DNA of 64,000 nucleotides from Capra hircus (GCF_001704415.2 NC_030824.1:34839022-34903021); one strand, 5' to 3'. Positions 46,480-58,418 are shown, numbered from the stretch's first letter. The notes: a model not told the origin generated them from the sequence alone. Numbers and translations are program-made.

Positions 46480-46956
46480 ACCCACCCGTCTTGGGTGACC
46501 CCACAGGCCATGGCTTAGTTTCATTGAGTTAGACGAGGCTGTGGTGCGTGTGTAGACTAACTAGTGTTCTTTGAGTATGGTTTGTGTGTCCGCCCTCTGA
46601 TGCCTCGTGTAACACCTACCATCTTACTTGGGTGTCTCTTACCTTGGACCTGGGATTTCTCTTCACGGCTCCTCTAGCAAAGTGCAGCCGCTGCTCCTTA
46701 CCTTGGACGAGGGGTATCTCCTCACAGCCACCCCTCCTGACCTTGAACGTGGAGTAGTTCCTCTTGGCCCTCCTGCACCCGTGCAGCCATCACTACTTGG
46801 ATGTGTGGTTGCTCCTCTCCATCGCAGCCCCTGACCTCAGGCATGGGGTAGCTTCTCCTGGTGGCAGCCCTGGCCTCAGGCAAGGGGTAGCTCCTCTTGG
46901 CCACGCTTCTTCTGCTGCGAGGTCCATTGCAGCTGGCATGCTTTCTTTCACTTTGT
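46480..46956 (-). promoter_or_regulatory. BovB 5' leader with ~39-bp GC-rich tandem units
   Basis: The leader starts at the CACCCGTCTTGGGTGACCCC block. Between about 46640 and 46910 similar units recur, each with (A)CCTTGGACG/CCTCAGGC, GGGGTA and CTCCTCTTGGCC. Clear starts are at 46701, 46741, 46835 and 46874 (spacing 39-40). The array is GC-rich unlike its surroundings. A promoter role is inference, by analogy with 5' arrays of other LINEs. Confidence 0.7.
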
Positions 46957-46966
46957 AAGTATTATT

Positions 46967-47267
46967 GGAGATACATAATTTCTTAACTAAAGTTTATAGT
47001 TATATGATAACTACATATGGATTGACATATTTCTGATCAAACTATAAACATGAGGTTTGATTTTAATATTTTTTTAATTTAATGAAACCATTGAATCTTA
47101 GTGGTGGTCAGTACCTTAGAGGTTCTTTGTAAGAAAAAGTTCTATACCACATCTTTCTTGTATAGTCATCTAACTTAAATAGCTAAGGAGCAAGGTCAAA
47201 TAAGATCTTTTTATTTGGGAAAACTTTAACTGTTGAAACAAATTTACAGAGTAATAAAATAGACTTG
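46967..47267. other. Non-coding stretch, nothing recognised
   Basis: About 300 bp of AT-rich DNA between the full-length BovB and a CHR SINE. Confidence 0.5.
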
Positions 47268-47378
47268 GAGGAATTCCCTGGACATCCAGTGTTTAGGATT
47301 GCACACTCCCAAGGACTGCAGGGGATTCTATTCCTAGTTGGAGAAATAAGATCCCATATGTTAAGCAGTAAAAATAGC
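47268..47378 (+). mobile_element. CHR SINE
   Basis: The plus-strand CHR reads GAATTCCCTGGACATCCAGTG, then ATTCCTAGTTGGAGAAATAAGATCCCATATG and a degraded A-tail. It is old and diverged. Confidence 0.8.
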
Positions 47379-47896
47379 AATAATTATAATAATGTCAGTT
47401 AGCTGGACTTGCTTGGAATTTCAGTAATAAGGCTCACTCCCTAAAAGAGTATATGTGTATTCTCTGGTCTTTGTCTCATTCTGCTAACTTAACGAAACCA
47501 AATTCCTATCCCTACCCCTATCAAACTTTGTTCAGGGATTTATAATATCAGTTGCAAGATGTTGTTACTTATCTATGAAATGTGTAGAAGCAAAGTCTCA
47601 CCAGGATTGCTTTTCTTTCTTTCTTTCTGGCTTTTTGTTTGTTTGTTTAGACCCTCGGTCACTTTTGGGTCTCTGGTCTTTTTTACTACCTGCATTGTGG
47701 GTCTGATGACATTTTGGACACACTGGAATGCTCAACAACAAGTTGTCTTGATAAGTAATGCTGTTATTTGATTCCCTTCTACACAGAGTCCATTAATCAA
47801 TAAGAAATAACCCATCATTGTGAAGGAAACAGGGCCAGCAAGACCTGCCTTATCAGAACATGTCAAGTAAAAGTCAGGGAAAGTTACTCTTGGAAT
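47379..47896. other. Non-coding stretch, nothing recognised
   Basis: About 520 bp. The 70-residue frame at 47559-47771 is hydrophobic but sits on TTTC and TTTG runs (47607-47650) and has no recognisable domain. Confidence 0.55.
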
Positions 47897-48350
47897 TCTA
47901 TAAAACAATATTTGTTGTTGTTGTTGTTTTCAGTCTTAAATATTTTTTTTATTATTTATTTTTACTTTATTTTACTTTACAATAGTGTACTGGTTTTGCC
48001 ATACATTGACATGAATCTGCCATAGGTGTACATGAACTCCCAAACATGAACCCCACTCCCACCTCCCACCCCACATCATCCCTCCGGATCATCCCTGTGA
48101 ACCAGCTCCAAGCATCCTGCATCCTGCATTGAACATAGACTGGCGATTCATTTCTTACATGATAGTATACATGTTACAATGCCATTCTCCCAAATCATCC
48201 CACCTCTCCCTCTTCCTCAGAGTCCGAAAGTCTGCTCTACACATCTGTGTCTCTTTTGCTGTCTTGCATACAGGGTCATTATTACCATCTTTCTAAATTC
48301 CATACATATGTATTAGTATACTGTATTGGTGTTTTTCTTTCTGGCTTACT

Positions 48351-49273
48351 TCACTCTATAATCGGCTCCAGTTTCATCCATCTCATTAGAACTAATTCAA
48401 ATGTATTCTTTTTAATAGCTGAGTAATACTCCATTGTGAATATATACCACAGCTTTCTTATCCATTCATCTGCTGATGGACATCTAGGTTGTGTCCATGT
48501 CCTGGCTATTATAAACAGTGCTGTGATGAACACTGGGGTACATGTGTTTCTTTCGATTCTGGTTTCCTCGGTTGTATGCCCAGCAGTGGGATTGCTGGGT
48601 CATAAGGTAGTTCTATTTGCAAATTTTTAAGGAATCTCCACACTGTTCTCCATAGTGGCTGTACTAGTTCGCATTCCCACAAACAGTGCAAGAGGATTCC
48701 CTCTTCTCCACACCCTCTCCAGCATTTATTGCTTGCAGACTTTTGGATTGCAGCCATTCTGACTGGTGTGAAATAGTATCTCATTGTGGTCTTGATTTGC
48801 ATTTCTCTAATAATGAGTGATGTTGAGCATCTTTTCATGTGTTTGTTAGCCATCCATATGTCTTCTTTGGAGAACTGTCTATTTAGTTCTTTGGCCCATT
48901 TTTTGATTGGATCGTTTATTTTTCTGGACTTGAGCTGCATAAGTTGCTTGTACATTTTTGAGATTAGTTGTTTGTCAGTTGCTTCATTTGCTATTATTTT
49001 CTCCCATTCAGAAGGCTGTCTTTTCACCTTGCTTATAGTTTCCTTTGTTGTGCAGAAGCTTTTAATTTTAATTAGATCCCATTTGTTTATTTTTGCTTTT
49101 ATTTCCAGTATTCTGGGAGGTGGATCATAGAGGATCCTGCTGTGATTTATGTCAGAGAGTGTTTTGCCTATGTTCTCCTCTAGGAGTTTTATAGTTTCTG
49201 GTCTTAGGTTTAGATCTTTAATCCATTTTGAGTTTATTTTTGTGTGTGGTGTTAGAAAGTGATCTAGTTTCAT
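48351..49273 (-). pseudogene. L1 ORF2 C-terminal piece (254 aa plus a shifted 60-aa end)
   Basis: The frame at 48509-49273 holds the post-RT region with KINKWDLIKIKSFCTTKE and the Cys-rich knuckle CWRGCGEEGILLHCLWEC. A one-base change near 48570 shifts the frame, and the end (EYYSAIKKNTFE) continues at 48351-48533. Confidence 0.9.
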
Positions 49274-49862
49274 TCTTTTACAAGTGGTTGACCAGTTTTC
49301 CCAGCACCACTTGTTAAAGAGATTGTCTTTACTCCATTGTATATTCTTGCCTCCTTTGTCAAAGATAAGGTGTCCATATGTGTGTGGATTTATCTCTGGG
49401 TTTTCTATTTTGTTCCATTGATCTATATTTCTGTCTTTGTGCCAGTACCATACTGTCTTGATGACTGTGGCTTTGTAGTAGAGCCTGAAGTCAGGCAGGC
49501 TGATTCCTCCAGTTCAATTCTTCTTTCTCAAGATTGCTTTGGCTATTCAAGATTTTTTGTATTTCCATACAAATCTGGAAATTATTTGTTCTAGTTCTGT
49601 GAAAAATACTGCCGGTAGCTTGATAGGGATTGCACTGAATCTATAGATTGCTTTGGTTAACATACTCATTTTCACTATATTGATTCTTCCAATCCATGAA
49701 CATGGTATATTTCTCCATCTATTAGTGTCCTCTTTGATTTCTTTCATCAGTGTTTTATAGTTTTCTATATATAGGTCTTTAGTTTCTTTAGGTAGATATA
49801 TTCCTAAATTTTATTCTTTTCGTTGCAATGGTGAATGGAATTGTTTCCTTAAATTTCTTTTT

Positions 49863-50501
49863 CTACTTTCTCATTATTAGTGTATAGGAATGCAAGGGAT
49901 TTCTGTGTGTTGATTTTATATCCTGCAACTTACTATATTCATTAATTAGCTCTAGTAATTTTCTGGTGGAATCTTTAGGGTTTTCTATGTAGAGGATCAT
50001 GTCATCTGCAAACAGTGGGAATTTTACTTCTTTTCCAATCTGGATTCCTTTTATTTCTTTTTTTGCTCTGATTGCTGTGGCCAAAACTTCCAGAACTAAG
50101 TTGAATAGTAGCGGTGAAAGTGGGCACCCTTGTCTTGTTCCTGACTTCAGGTGAAATGCTTTCAATTTTTCACCATTGAGGATAATGTTTACTGTGGGTT
50201 TGTCATATATAGCTTTTATTATGTTGAAGTATGTTCCTTCTATTCCTGCTTTCTGGAGAGTTTTTATCATAAATGAATGTTCAATTTTGTCAAAGGCCTT
50301 CTCTGCATCTATTGAGATAATCATATGGCTTTTATTTTTCAATTTGTTAATGTGGTGAATTACCTTGATTGATTTGTGGATATTGAAGAATCCTTGCATC
50401 CCTGGGATAAAGCCCACTTGGTCATGGTGTATGATCTTTTTAATGTGTTGTTGGATTTTGACTGCTAGAATTTTGTTGAGAATTTTTACGTCTATGTTCA
50501 T
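49863..50501 (-). pseudogene. L1 RT domain, open piece (212 aa) with intact motifs
   Basis: The palm of the L1 reverse transcriptase. Motif A reads ISIDAEKAFDKIEH (residues about 65-78), then SGTRQGCPLSPLLFN, and motif C reads FADDMILY with both Asp. The final ~20 residues diverge after a frameshift near 49925. The ORF2 N-terminus was never copied, so no functional protein exists. Confidence 0.9.
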
Positions 50502-50849
50502 CAGTGATATTGGCCTGTAGTTTTCTTTTTTTGTGGCATCTTTGTCAGGTTTTGGTATTAGGGTGATAGTGGCCTCTATAAAACAATATTTGATTTGCTA
50601 GTAACTTCCTACAGCATACTGAGTAATACTTTCTAGGAACGTGTTTTCTAGAAATTAGTTGTATAGAAACAAAAGTAATATTAGTTTTCACTATTTTATA
50701 TTTGGAAAATGACTGTGTTGACTCTTTATGTAGGGAGTGAAGTGAGAAAGAGAACCAATATTCTGTAAGCAAGAATCTATGGAGACACAGGGGGTCTAAC
50801 TAATTGTCTGATATTATTACTTTTTATTTACTAGAAAAAGTAATTTTAC

Positions 50850-52265
50850 CACAAGTTATTTAACTATTTTTTATTGAATATAATTGATATGCAACCTGCT
50901 GGTTTTAGGTGTATACAACATAATGATTTGACATTTGTATACCTTATAAAATGAGCACCATGATAAATCTAATAACAGTCTGCCCACATAAAAAATATAT
51001 TAATATTGTTGACCATAATCTTTATACTGTATATTGCATTCCGGTGACTTATTTATTATATAACTGGAAGTTTATAGCTCTTAATCTCTTTTTTCTGTCT
51101 CCTGTATGCCTTCTACCCTCTGACAATTGTCTGATTGATCTCTGTATCTATGAATATGTGTTAATTTTGTTTAGTTTGCTTCTTTTGTTTTTTAGATTTC
51201 ACATATAAATGAGAATATGCAGTATCTGTCTTTCTCTGTCTGACATTTCACTTAACATAATACTTTCTAGGTCCACTTATGTTGACACAAATGACAATAT
51301 TTCCATTTCTATGGGTTAATAATATTCCAATGTGTAAAAAAATGTTCTCTGTCCATTCATCTATCAATGTACAGCAAGGTTGCATGGCTATTGTAAATAA
51401 CGCTACCATGAACATAAATTTTCACATATTTTTAGAATCAGTGTTTTTGTTCTCTTTGAGTAAATCCTCAAAAGTGAAATTGCTGAATCTTATGACAGTT
51501 CTAATTTTAATTTTATAAGAAGCTAAATATTGATTTCCACAATGGCTACACAAATTTATAGTCCTACAAGCAGTGCACAAGTGTTCCCTTTTCTCAACAT
51601 TCTTACCGACACTTGTTATTTGTAGACTTTTTGATGATGGTCATTCTGATAGGTAGGAAGTGATGCATCACTGTGGCTTTGATTTGAATTTTCTGATGAT
51701 CAGGGCTGTTGAGCATCCTTTCAAGTGTCCTCTGGCCATCTATATATTTTCTTTGGAAAAATGTCTGTTCAGGCCCTCTATCCATCTTTTTTCTTAATTC
51801 TTTTGCTTTCTGCCATACACCAACATGAATCAATATGAACATATGTATACTTATAGCCATAAGTATAGGAGGTTCTCCTCCTTCTTGAACCTACTCCCAC
51901 CTCCTACCCCAGACCATCCCTCTAGATTGTCTCAGAGCCCTGGTTTGAGTTCCCTGTGTCATGCTGCAAATTTCCACAGGCTATCTATTTTACATATGGT
52001 AGTGTATATGTTTTTATTTTTTAAGACAGTTACTTGTATTTTTGATGTTTAATATATGAATTATTTGCATAGTTTAGACATTAAATCTTTATTAGATATA
52101 TCATTTACAGATATCTTCTTCCATTCAGTACATGATCTTTTCATTTTAAAAGTAGTTTTCTGTACCTTGCAAGGTTTTATATTTTTTTTAAGTTTTGCAT
52201 AGTCTCATTCGTATTTTTGTTTGTTTGTTTGTTTTTCTGGTTTTAATTTCCTTGTCTAAGAAGAC
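50850..52265 (-). mobile_element. Ancient L1 3' part with a younger L1 fragment inside
   Basis: Minus-strand old L1: 3'UTR from about 50850 (TTATTGAATATAATTGATATGC), the ORF2 end near 51590-51790 (CATTCTGATAGG; ATCAGGGCTGTTGAGCATC) and again 52026-52265 (TATTTGCATAGTTTAGACATT; CTTCTTCCATTCAGT). It is about a quarter or more diverged by eye. A ruminant L1 3'UTR fragment at about 51800-52025 interrupts it. Confidence 0.82.
51800..52025 (-). mobile_element. Ruminant L1 3'UTR fragment
   Basis: CTGCCATACACCAACATGAATC, CCTACCCCAGACCATCCCTCTAGA and TTTTACATATGGTAGTGTATATG match the minus-strand 3'UTR of the other ruminant L1 copies. It is truncated and somewhat diverged. Confidence 0.85.
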
Positions 52266-52321
52266 AAGGCTAAATAAAGCAAGGAGAAAGAGTCATGAGA
52301 ATGATAATTTCAGACAGGGTA

Positions 52322-52556
52322 AGCCACCTGATGTGACAAGTTGACTCATTGGAAAAGATCCTGATGCTGGGAAATATAGAAGGCAGGTGGAAAAGAGGAC
52401 AACAATGGAAAAGATGGTTGGATGGTATCACAGACTCATTGGACATGAATTTGGGCAAGCTCCAGCAGATGGTGAAGGACAGTGAAGTCTGGCATGCTGC
52501 AGTTCATGGGGCCACAAAAAGTCGGATGTGACTGAGCAACTGAACAACAACAACAA
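52322..52556 (+). mobile_element. BovB LINE 3' end, old, (CAA)n tail
   Basis: Plus-strand last ~230 bp of BovB (CCACCTGATGTGACAAGTTGACTCATTGG...) ending GACTGAGCAACTGAACAACAACAACAAGG. Its tail overlaps the start of a 113-bp tandem duplication. Confidence 0.88.
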
Positions 52557-52774
52557 GGAAAGAAGACCCTTTTAAAATGAAATATTTCCTAGGGACCTGA
52601 AAGTTATGACCAAGAAAGTCATATGGTCTCTTAAGGGCAAGGGTTCCAGGTAGAGAGAAAAAACAACAAGGAAAGAAGACCCTTTTAAAATGAAATATTT
52701 CCTAGGGACCTGAAAGTTATGACCAAGAAAGTCATATGGTCTCTTAAGGGCAAGTGTTCCAGGTAGAGAGAAAG
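52549..52774. repeat. Tandem duplication, 113-bp unit x2
   Basis: Copies at 52549-52661 and 52662-52774 differ at about one clear base (GGGTTCC/GTGTTCC) plus the end. The unit starts with AACAACAAGG from the BovB tail and includes about 100 bp of flank. Confidence 0.95.
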
Positions 52775-52969
52775 GCACTGCTCAGCAAGTTTCAGAAATA
52801 GAAGAAGCCATTGATTTATGTGGTGAGAGAGGAGAGTGATGGAGGCAAATTCTGCGATACAGAAAAACACTAGGAGGAGGGAGTTGAAGGATGATGCAGA
52901 ATAACTCAGGACAGAGAACATAATTTCAAAACATTCCCTCAGGTTTCATCTTGAAGTTCATACCAATAG

Positions 52970-54060
52970 GATCATAAAATGTTTAATCTTTCTGGTCTGG
53001 TTTCTTTTCCTCAACACAGTGTTTTGAGACTAGCACCTGTTGATTAGTTATGGTGGATTATTTCTTATTGATAGGTAGTTATATATCATAAGTTATATCA
53101 CTGGTTTTCCACTTTTCTGATCGTAACTATTGTTTATGGTTTCCCCTCTGAGATCTGTCATGAATAAAGCTGATATAAGTGCTGTTCAAGATTGTTGACA
53201 TGTAATTTTTAGTTTTTCTTAGTTAAATACTATATTTTCTAAGGCTGTTTCTAAGTTCTATTATATAAATAATAGAACTTTTATCCTATTTAATATTTTC
53301 AAATGTGTATTTCTAACATGTAGAAATGTAATTGAATCCTAAGAACTAAAAATTTCCTAGAATCCTCAGAACTAAAAATTTCCTCGTTAATTGTAGCAAA
53401 TGTGTGTACATATTTAGGATCCCTGTATACACAGCCAAGTCATCAATAGTTTATTTGTACTCTTTATTGAATTTATTTTTCTTAAGTTATTTCTGGTAAG
53501 TAATTAAATAGAAGATGGGAGGATAAATATTAAGGCATTTTCTCCCCTTGAAAATATGGGGAAATGGATCAACATTGTTTCATCAGACATAGTGTTGATT
53601 TTAAGATTTTATAGATGCCTTTCGAAAAATTGAGGATATTCTTCTTACTTTACTGAACATTTTTTCCTAAGTCATAAATGTCTGTGGAATTGTGTCACCT
53701 GTTTTTTGTGTAATAATTGAGGGAGGTCTGTATGGTTTTTATCCTTTATTCTGTTAATGTGATTAAATAATTTAATTAAGTTTAAAATATCAAAATATTA
53801 CTCAACTCCTGAAGAAACCTAATTTTCATATTATATCATAGTTTTATCATTATATGGGGAGAAATTTTATATCAGTGTTTCTGGAAGATTTTTTCCTGCC
53901 CTTCTCTTTTCTTGTAACATCTGTCCCAACTTTGAAAAGAGAATAAGGCAGGCTTCACAATGTGAGTTTGGCAGTGCTTTTTGCCACTCTACTTTGAGAC
54001 AGTCCATGGACAGAGAATGTTTTTTCTTTTCTAAATAACAAAACAGCATTTGAGCCATCC
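52970..54060 (-). mobile_element. Ancient L1 remnant
   Basis: TTTCTGGTCTGGTTTCTTTTC..TCAACACAGTGTTTTGAGA and ATGAATAAAGCTGATATAAG (53160) follow an old L1 3'UTR on the minus strand. 53700-54060 (CTTTTCTTGTAACATCTGTCC; GAGTTTGGCAGTG) follows ORF2 upstream. It is very diverged; the stretch 53220-53650 is not clearly matched. Confidence 0.55.
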
Positions 54061-55280
54061 TGCTCTAAAATGTTCACTGTGGGAAATATTTTGAATAGAA
54101 ATTAAATTATTAAGTGGATATATTTCTAGTTATATTTTCTATGAATATTCCTAGTTATGTTTGCCTTCACTTCCTTTTCAGCTTTTAGTCAAACTACGTT
54201 TTTTCCCTAATGATAAAATCATTGGAAAAGGCCTTATTCTTCTGCAGTTTCAAAGTAAATATAGCAATAAAGTCACAATTAAGAAGGAGATTTTGTAACC
54301 CATGTTGATGATCTTGATCTTTATTTTTCATCTTTAACATTGACAGTGTAATTTCTAAGTATGCAGGAGAGCATTAAATATTGTCAGCATTTCCTTAAAG
54401 ACTAAATCATAATTTCATTTTTTCCTAATTTGCATCATGTGTTGTTGGAAGTTAGTCTCTGTTCAAAATGAACAAAAATTTTCTAACAAAACAGTGTTTA
54501 TTTTCTTGTTGACAGTGATGTACAAACCATAAATTGGACAAATCAATCTCTCATTGCATTGATTTCCTTTTCATCTCTTCCAAGAAATTGTCAATTTCTC
54601 TTGCCTTTCATTGTACCACTTGGCTTGTGATAGAAATTTTTTTGATTCTATATAAACGACAAACTGTAGAAAAGCTCTATGTTCTCATGTGTTTCCTCTT
54701 TTCTCAGGTTTCCTATACCATTGTGCTTTTTCCATGCAAGGAAACATAAAATTGTAGACATTTCTCAAACAATAAACATCTGTTTTATTGTATTAATGTA
54801 AATACCCACTACTATTTCCAAGCCTTTTGTGTACCAAATAACTTCTGGTTTCAGTGTCATACATAGTATGCTCTTTTTGTTGAAAGTATACTAAGTAACA
54901 GTTAAGCTTAACAGATGGAGTTCCAAAACTGTACATAACTCCAGTGAAGTATGGACAATGTTGACTTCCCTGGCAAAATATCCCATGCACATGTATTGTG
55001 ACTGCTCTTTTGTTGCCTATGGGTATATTAGTAAAAGTATACTAACCATTGATAAGATTGTAGTATGCAAACTAATTTTATCTAATTTTTCAAAATTTAC
55101 AAATTTCAATTTTTTTCTTATTATATAGTAGTAGCTAAATGATCCCAAATATGGTTCAAACTATTAGTAACTGCTGATATTAGAATCTTGTTCTTGTAAG
55201 CTATGAATAATGTAGATAGACAAGGTTTACTATATAGAATAGATGAATATATTCAATATCTTATAATAACATGTATAATG
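54061..55280. other. Non-coding stretch, mostly unrecognised
   Basis: AT-rich DNA. The first few hundred bases may still be ancient L1. Short frames at 54534-54749 and 54793-54990 show no recognisable domain. Confidence 0.55.
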
Positions 55281-55402
55281 TGCATATATATCCATATATA
55301 TATACATATATATATATATATAATTGAATCAGGTTGCTGTAAACCTGAAACTGACATAATGTTGTAAGTCAACTATATGTCATTAAAAATAAATAAAAAT
55401 GC
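55281..55402 (+). repeat. TA-rich microsatellite followed by an old L1 3' terminus
   Basis: A TA/CATA run at 55281-55322 is followed by TTGAATCAGGTTGCTGTAAACCTGAAACTGACATAATGTTG and AAATAAATAAA, which matches the very end of an older L1 3'UTR. Confidence 0.65.
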
Positions 55403-56069
55403 TGTTTAATAATACTTAAAAATTTATTTAAAACACCAGCTGTAACCATCTACCTTCCATCAGAGTGACACAAATGAGCATAGATGACCCAGACACCCAG
55501 GGTGTTAAAAAGACAAAATTAAGAGGCATAATATCTGCATTTTAACAACACAATCAAATTAGCTAAGCTAAGTGTATACCTATCTGGATGTCAAACATAT
55601 TCTAATATGATTTCAAATAAGCTTTTCTAGTTTCACCAATATAAAAAAAATCAGAAGAAAACATTGTTAATCTTACAAACAAACTATCAAGTACCAAGGT
55701 GTTCTTTTCAAAATGGCTCCTGCATTCATTTCATCCATGTCATTGCCTCTGTCATTACCCTGCTGCACGCATTATCGTCTAATATTTGCATTATTGTAGT
55801 ATACCACAGAAATAGGACTCCTTTTGTTACTGTTGCCTCTGATCCAAACAGACATTACAGCTACACAAAAGTTTGTTAAACATCGCTTTCCACATATCAT
55901 GCAAAATTTTTGCTGACTTTGCCCAAAATATACATTTTTGTAGTATAAGTAAGTTATTTCACCTTTCTTTCTGGGTATTTTTTTAAGCTCTGTCTTCCAG
56001 TACACTAGTTCTCTCTTCTTCATTGTTTGATAAACTGGGTATCAAAATTCAAGTATTTATTTTCATTTC
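55403..56069. other. Non-coding stretch, nothing recognised
   Basis: About 670 bp. Overlapping small frames on both strands (55664-55879, 55772-56023) have no recognisable domain. Confidence 0.55.
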
Positions 56070-58418
56070 TTGATGTTGTTGTTGTTTAGTCACTAAGTCG
56101 TGTCCAGCTTTTCGTGACACCATGAACTGCAGAACACCAGTCTTCCCTACCCTTCACTATTTCCTGGAGTTTGCTTAAACTCATGTCCATTAAGTCAATG
56201 ATTCCATGCAACCATCCATCTTCCGTCCCCCCCTTCTCCTCCTGTCCTCAATTTTTTTCCAGGATCAGGGTCTTTTCCAGTGAGTCAGCTCTTTGCATCA
56301 GGTGGTCAAAGTATTTGGTTTCAGCTTCAGCATCAGTCCTTCCAATGAATATTCAGGGTTGATTTCCTTTAGGGTTGACTGGTTTGATCTCCATGCTATT
56401 AAAGGAACTCTAAAAGTCTTCTCCAGCATCACAGCTTAAAAGCATCAGTTTTTCAGTGCTCAGACTTCTTTCTGCTCCAACTTTCACATCCATACATGAT
56501 TACTGAAAAAATCATATCTTTGACTATATGAGCCTTTGTTGGCAAAGTAATGTCTCTGCTTTCTAACATGCTGTCTAGGTTTGTCGTGAATCCCCTAGTA
56601 GAAATGAGGTAGCTCTCATAGTCAAAAAAAAAGAGTCCAAAATGTAGTGCTTTGGTGAAATCTGAAAAATGACAGAATGATCTTGGTTCTCTTCCAAAGC
56701 AAACAATTCAATATCACAGTAATCCAGGTCTTCACCCCAGCCACTAAAGCCAAAGAAGATGAACTTGAATGGTTTAATGAAGATCTACAAGACCTTCTAG
56801 AACTAAGATCAAAAAGAGTTTGATTTTTTCTCATCAAAGGGGGCTGGAATGCAAAAGTATGAAGTCAAAAGATACCTGGAATAACAGGTAAGTTTTGGCC
56901 TTGGAGACAAAATGAAGCAGGGCAAAGGCTAACAGAGTTTTGCCAAGAGAATGCACTGGTCATAGCAAATAACCTCTTTTAACACATAAGAGACAACTCT
57001 ACATATGACATTTCCAGATGGAAAATACTGAAATCAGATTGGTTATATTTTTTGCAGCTGAAAATGGATAAGCTCTACACAGTCAGTAAAAATAAGACTG
57101 GGAGCCAAGTCTGGCTCAAATCATGAACCTTTCATTGAAAAATTCAAATTTACACTGAATAAAGTAGGGAAAACTACTAGATCATTCAGGTATGACCTAA
57201 ATCAAATCCTTTGTGATTATACAGTGGAAGTGACAAACAGATTCAAGGGGTTAGATCTGATAGACACATAGCTAGAAGAAATATGGATGAAGATTCATAA
57301 TATTGTACAGGAGACAGTGGCCAAAACTATCGCCAAGAAAATGAAATGCAAGAGGCAAAACTGTTGCCTGAAGAGGCTTTAAAAATAGCTGAGAATAGAA
57401 GAGAAGTGAAAAAACAAAGGAGAAAAGGAAAGAAATACCCAATTGAATGCAGAGCTCCAAAGAATAGCTAAGAGAGACAGGAAAGCCTTCTTAAGTGAAC
57501 AATACAAAGAAATAGAGGAAAACAATAGGATGAGAAAGACTAGATATCTCTTCAAGAAAATTAAAGAAATACCAAAGAAACATTTCATGCAAAAATGGGC
57601 ATGATATAGGACGGAAGTGGTATGGACATAACAGAAGCAAAAGAAACTAAGAAGTGGCTAGAATACACAAAAGGACTATACAAAAAGATATTAATGACCC
57701 AGATAACCATGATGGTATGGTCACTCACCTAGACCCAGACATCCTGGAGTCTGAAGTCAAGTGTACCTTAGGAAGCATTACTATGAACATAGCAAGTGGA
57801 GGTGATGGAATTCCATCTGAGCTTTGAAAATCCTAAAAGATGATACTATCAAAGTGCTGCACTCAATATTCAAAACAATTCAGACAGTTTTTTCACACTC
57901 CTCTTTCACCTTCATCAAGAGTCTTTTTACTTCTTTTTCACTTTCTGCCATTAAAGCAGTATTGTCTGCTATCTGAGGTTGTTGATATTTCTCTTGCAAA
58001 TTTTGATTCCAGTGTGTGATTCATCCAGCCTGGTATTTCTTATGATGTATTCTGAATATAAATTAAATAAGCAGGGTGACAATATATAGCCTTGATATAC
58101 TTCTTTCCCAATTTTTGGAACCTGAAGTTCATTGTTTCATGTCCAGTTCTAACTGCTGCTTCTTGTCCTGAATATAGGTTTTTAGGAGACCTGTAATGTG
58201 ATCTGGTATTTCCATCTCTCTAAGAATTTTCCATAGTCTGTTGTGATCCACAGAAAGGCTTTAGGATAGCCAATGAAGCAGAAGTAGATATATTTTTCTT
58301 TTTTAAAAAAAAATTCCCTTGATTTTTCCACGATCCAGCAGATGCTGACAATTTATCTCTGGTTCCTCTAACTTTTCTAAGGCCAGCTTGTCCATCTGGA
58401 GTTCTCGGTTCTATTAAA
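56070..58418 (-). mobile_element. BovB LINE in three rearranged pieces, old
   Basis: 56070-56591 is minus strand: the 3' end of BovB with a (TTG)n-type tail. 56596-57888 is plus strand: mid endonuclease to RT start (VLHSI). 57889-58418 is minus strand: the RT from the QAGFRK-like block to LMKVKEE-like sequence. The pieces are complementary, with about 60 codons missing at each join, so they probably derive from one element. The first two fit a 5' inversion; the third is out of order. All frames are broken. Confidence 0.85.

Larger units (their letters stand above)
43380..46956 (-). mobile_element. Full-length BovB LINE, inactive
   Basis: This 3.58-kb minus-strand copy runs from a GC-rich 5' end at 46956 through leader, endonuclease and RT to the tail at 43380. 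The likely target duplication is AAGTGTTATT at 43370-43379 and AAGTATTATT at 46957-46966 (9 of 10). It is the only copy here with the whole 5' region uninverted. Frame breaks lie near 45166, 44773, 44579, 44500 and 43900, and key catalytic residues are changed. Confidence 0.94.
47915..50574 (-). mobile_element. L1 (L1-BT type) 3' half, young, 5'-truncated
   Basis: A perfect 18-bp target duplication TCTATAAAACAATATTTG lies at 47897-47914 and 50575-50592. The 3'UTR (to about 48300) and ORF2 from the RT fingers onward are on the minus strand without inversion. Between target and 3'UTR lies an unusual tail, (AAC)n plus about 16 unmatched bases (47915-47945). It is among the youngest L1 copies here by match to the other copies and by its perfect target duplication. 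Confidence 0.95.
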
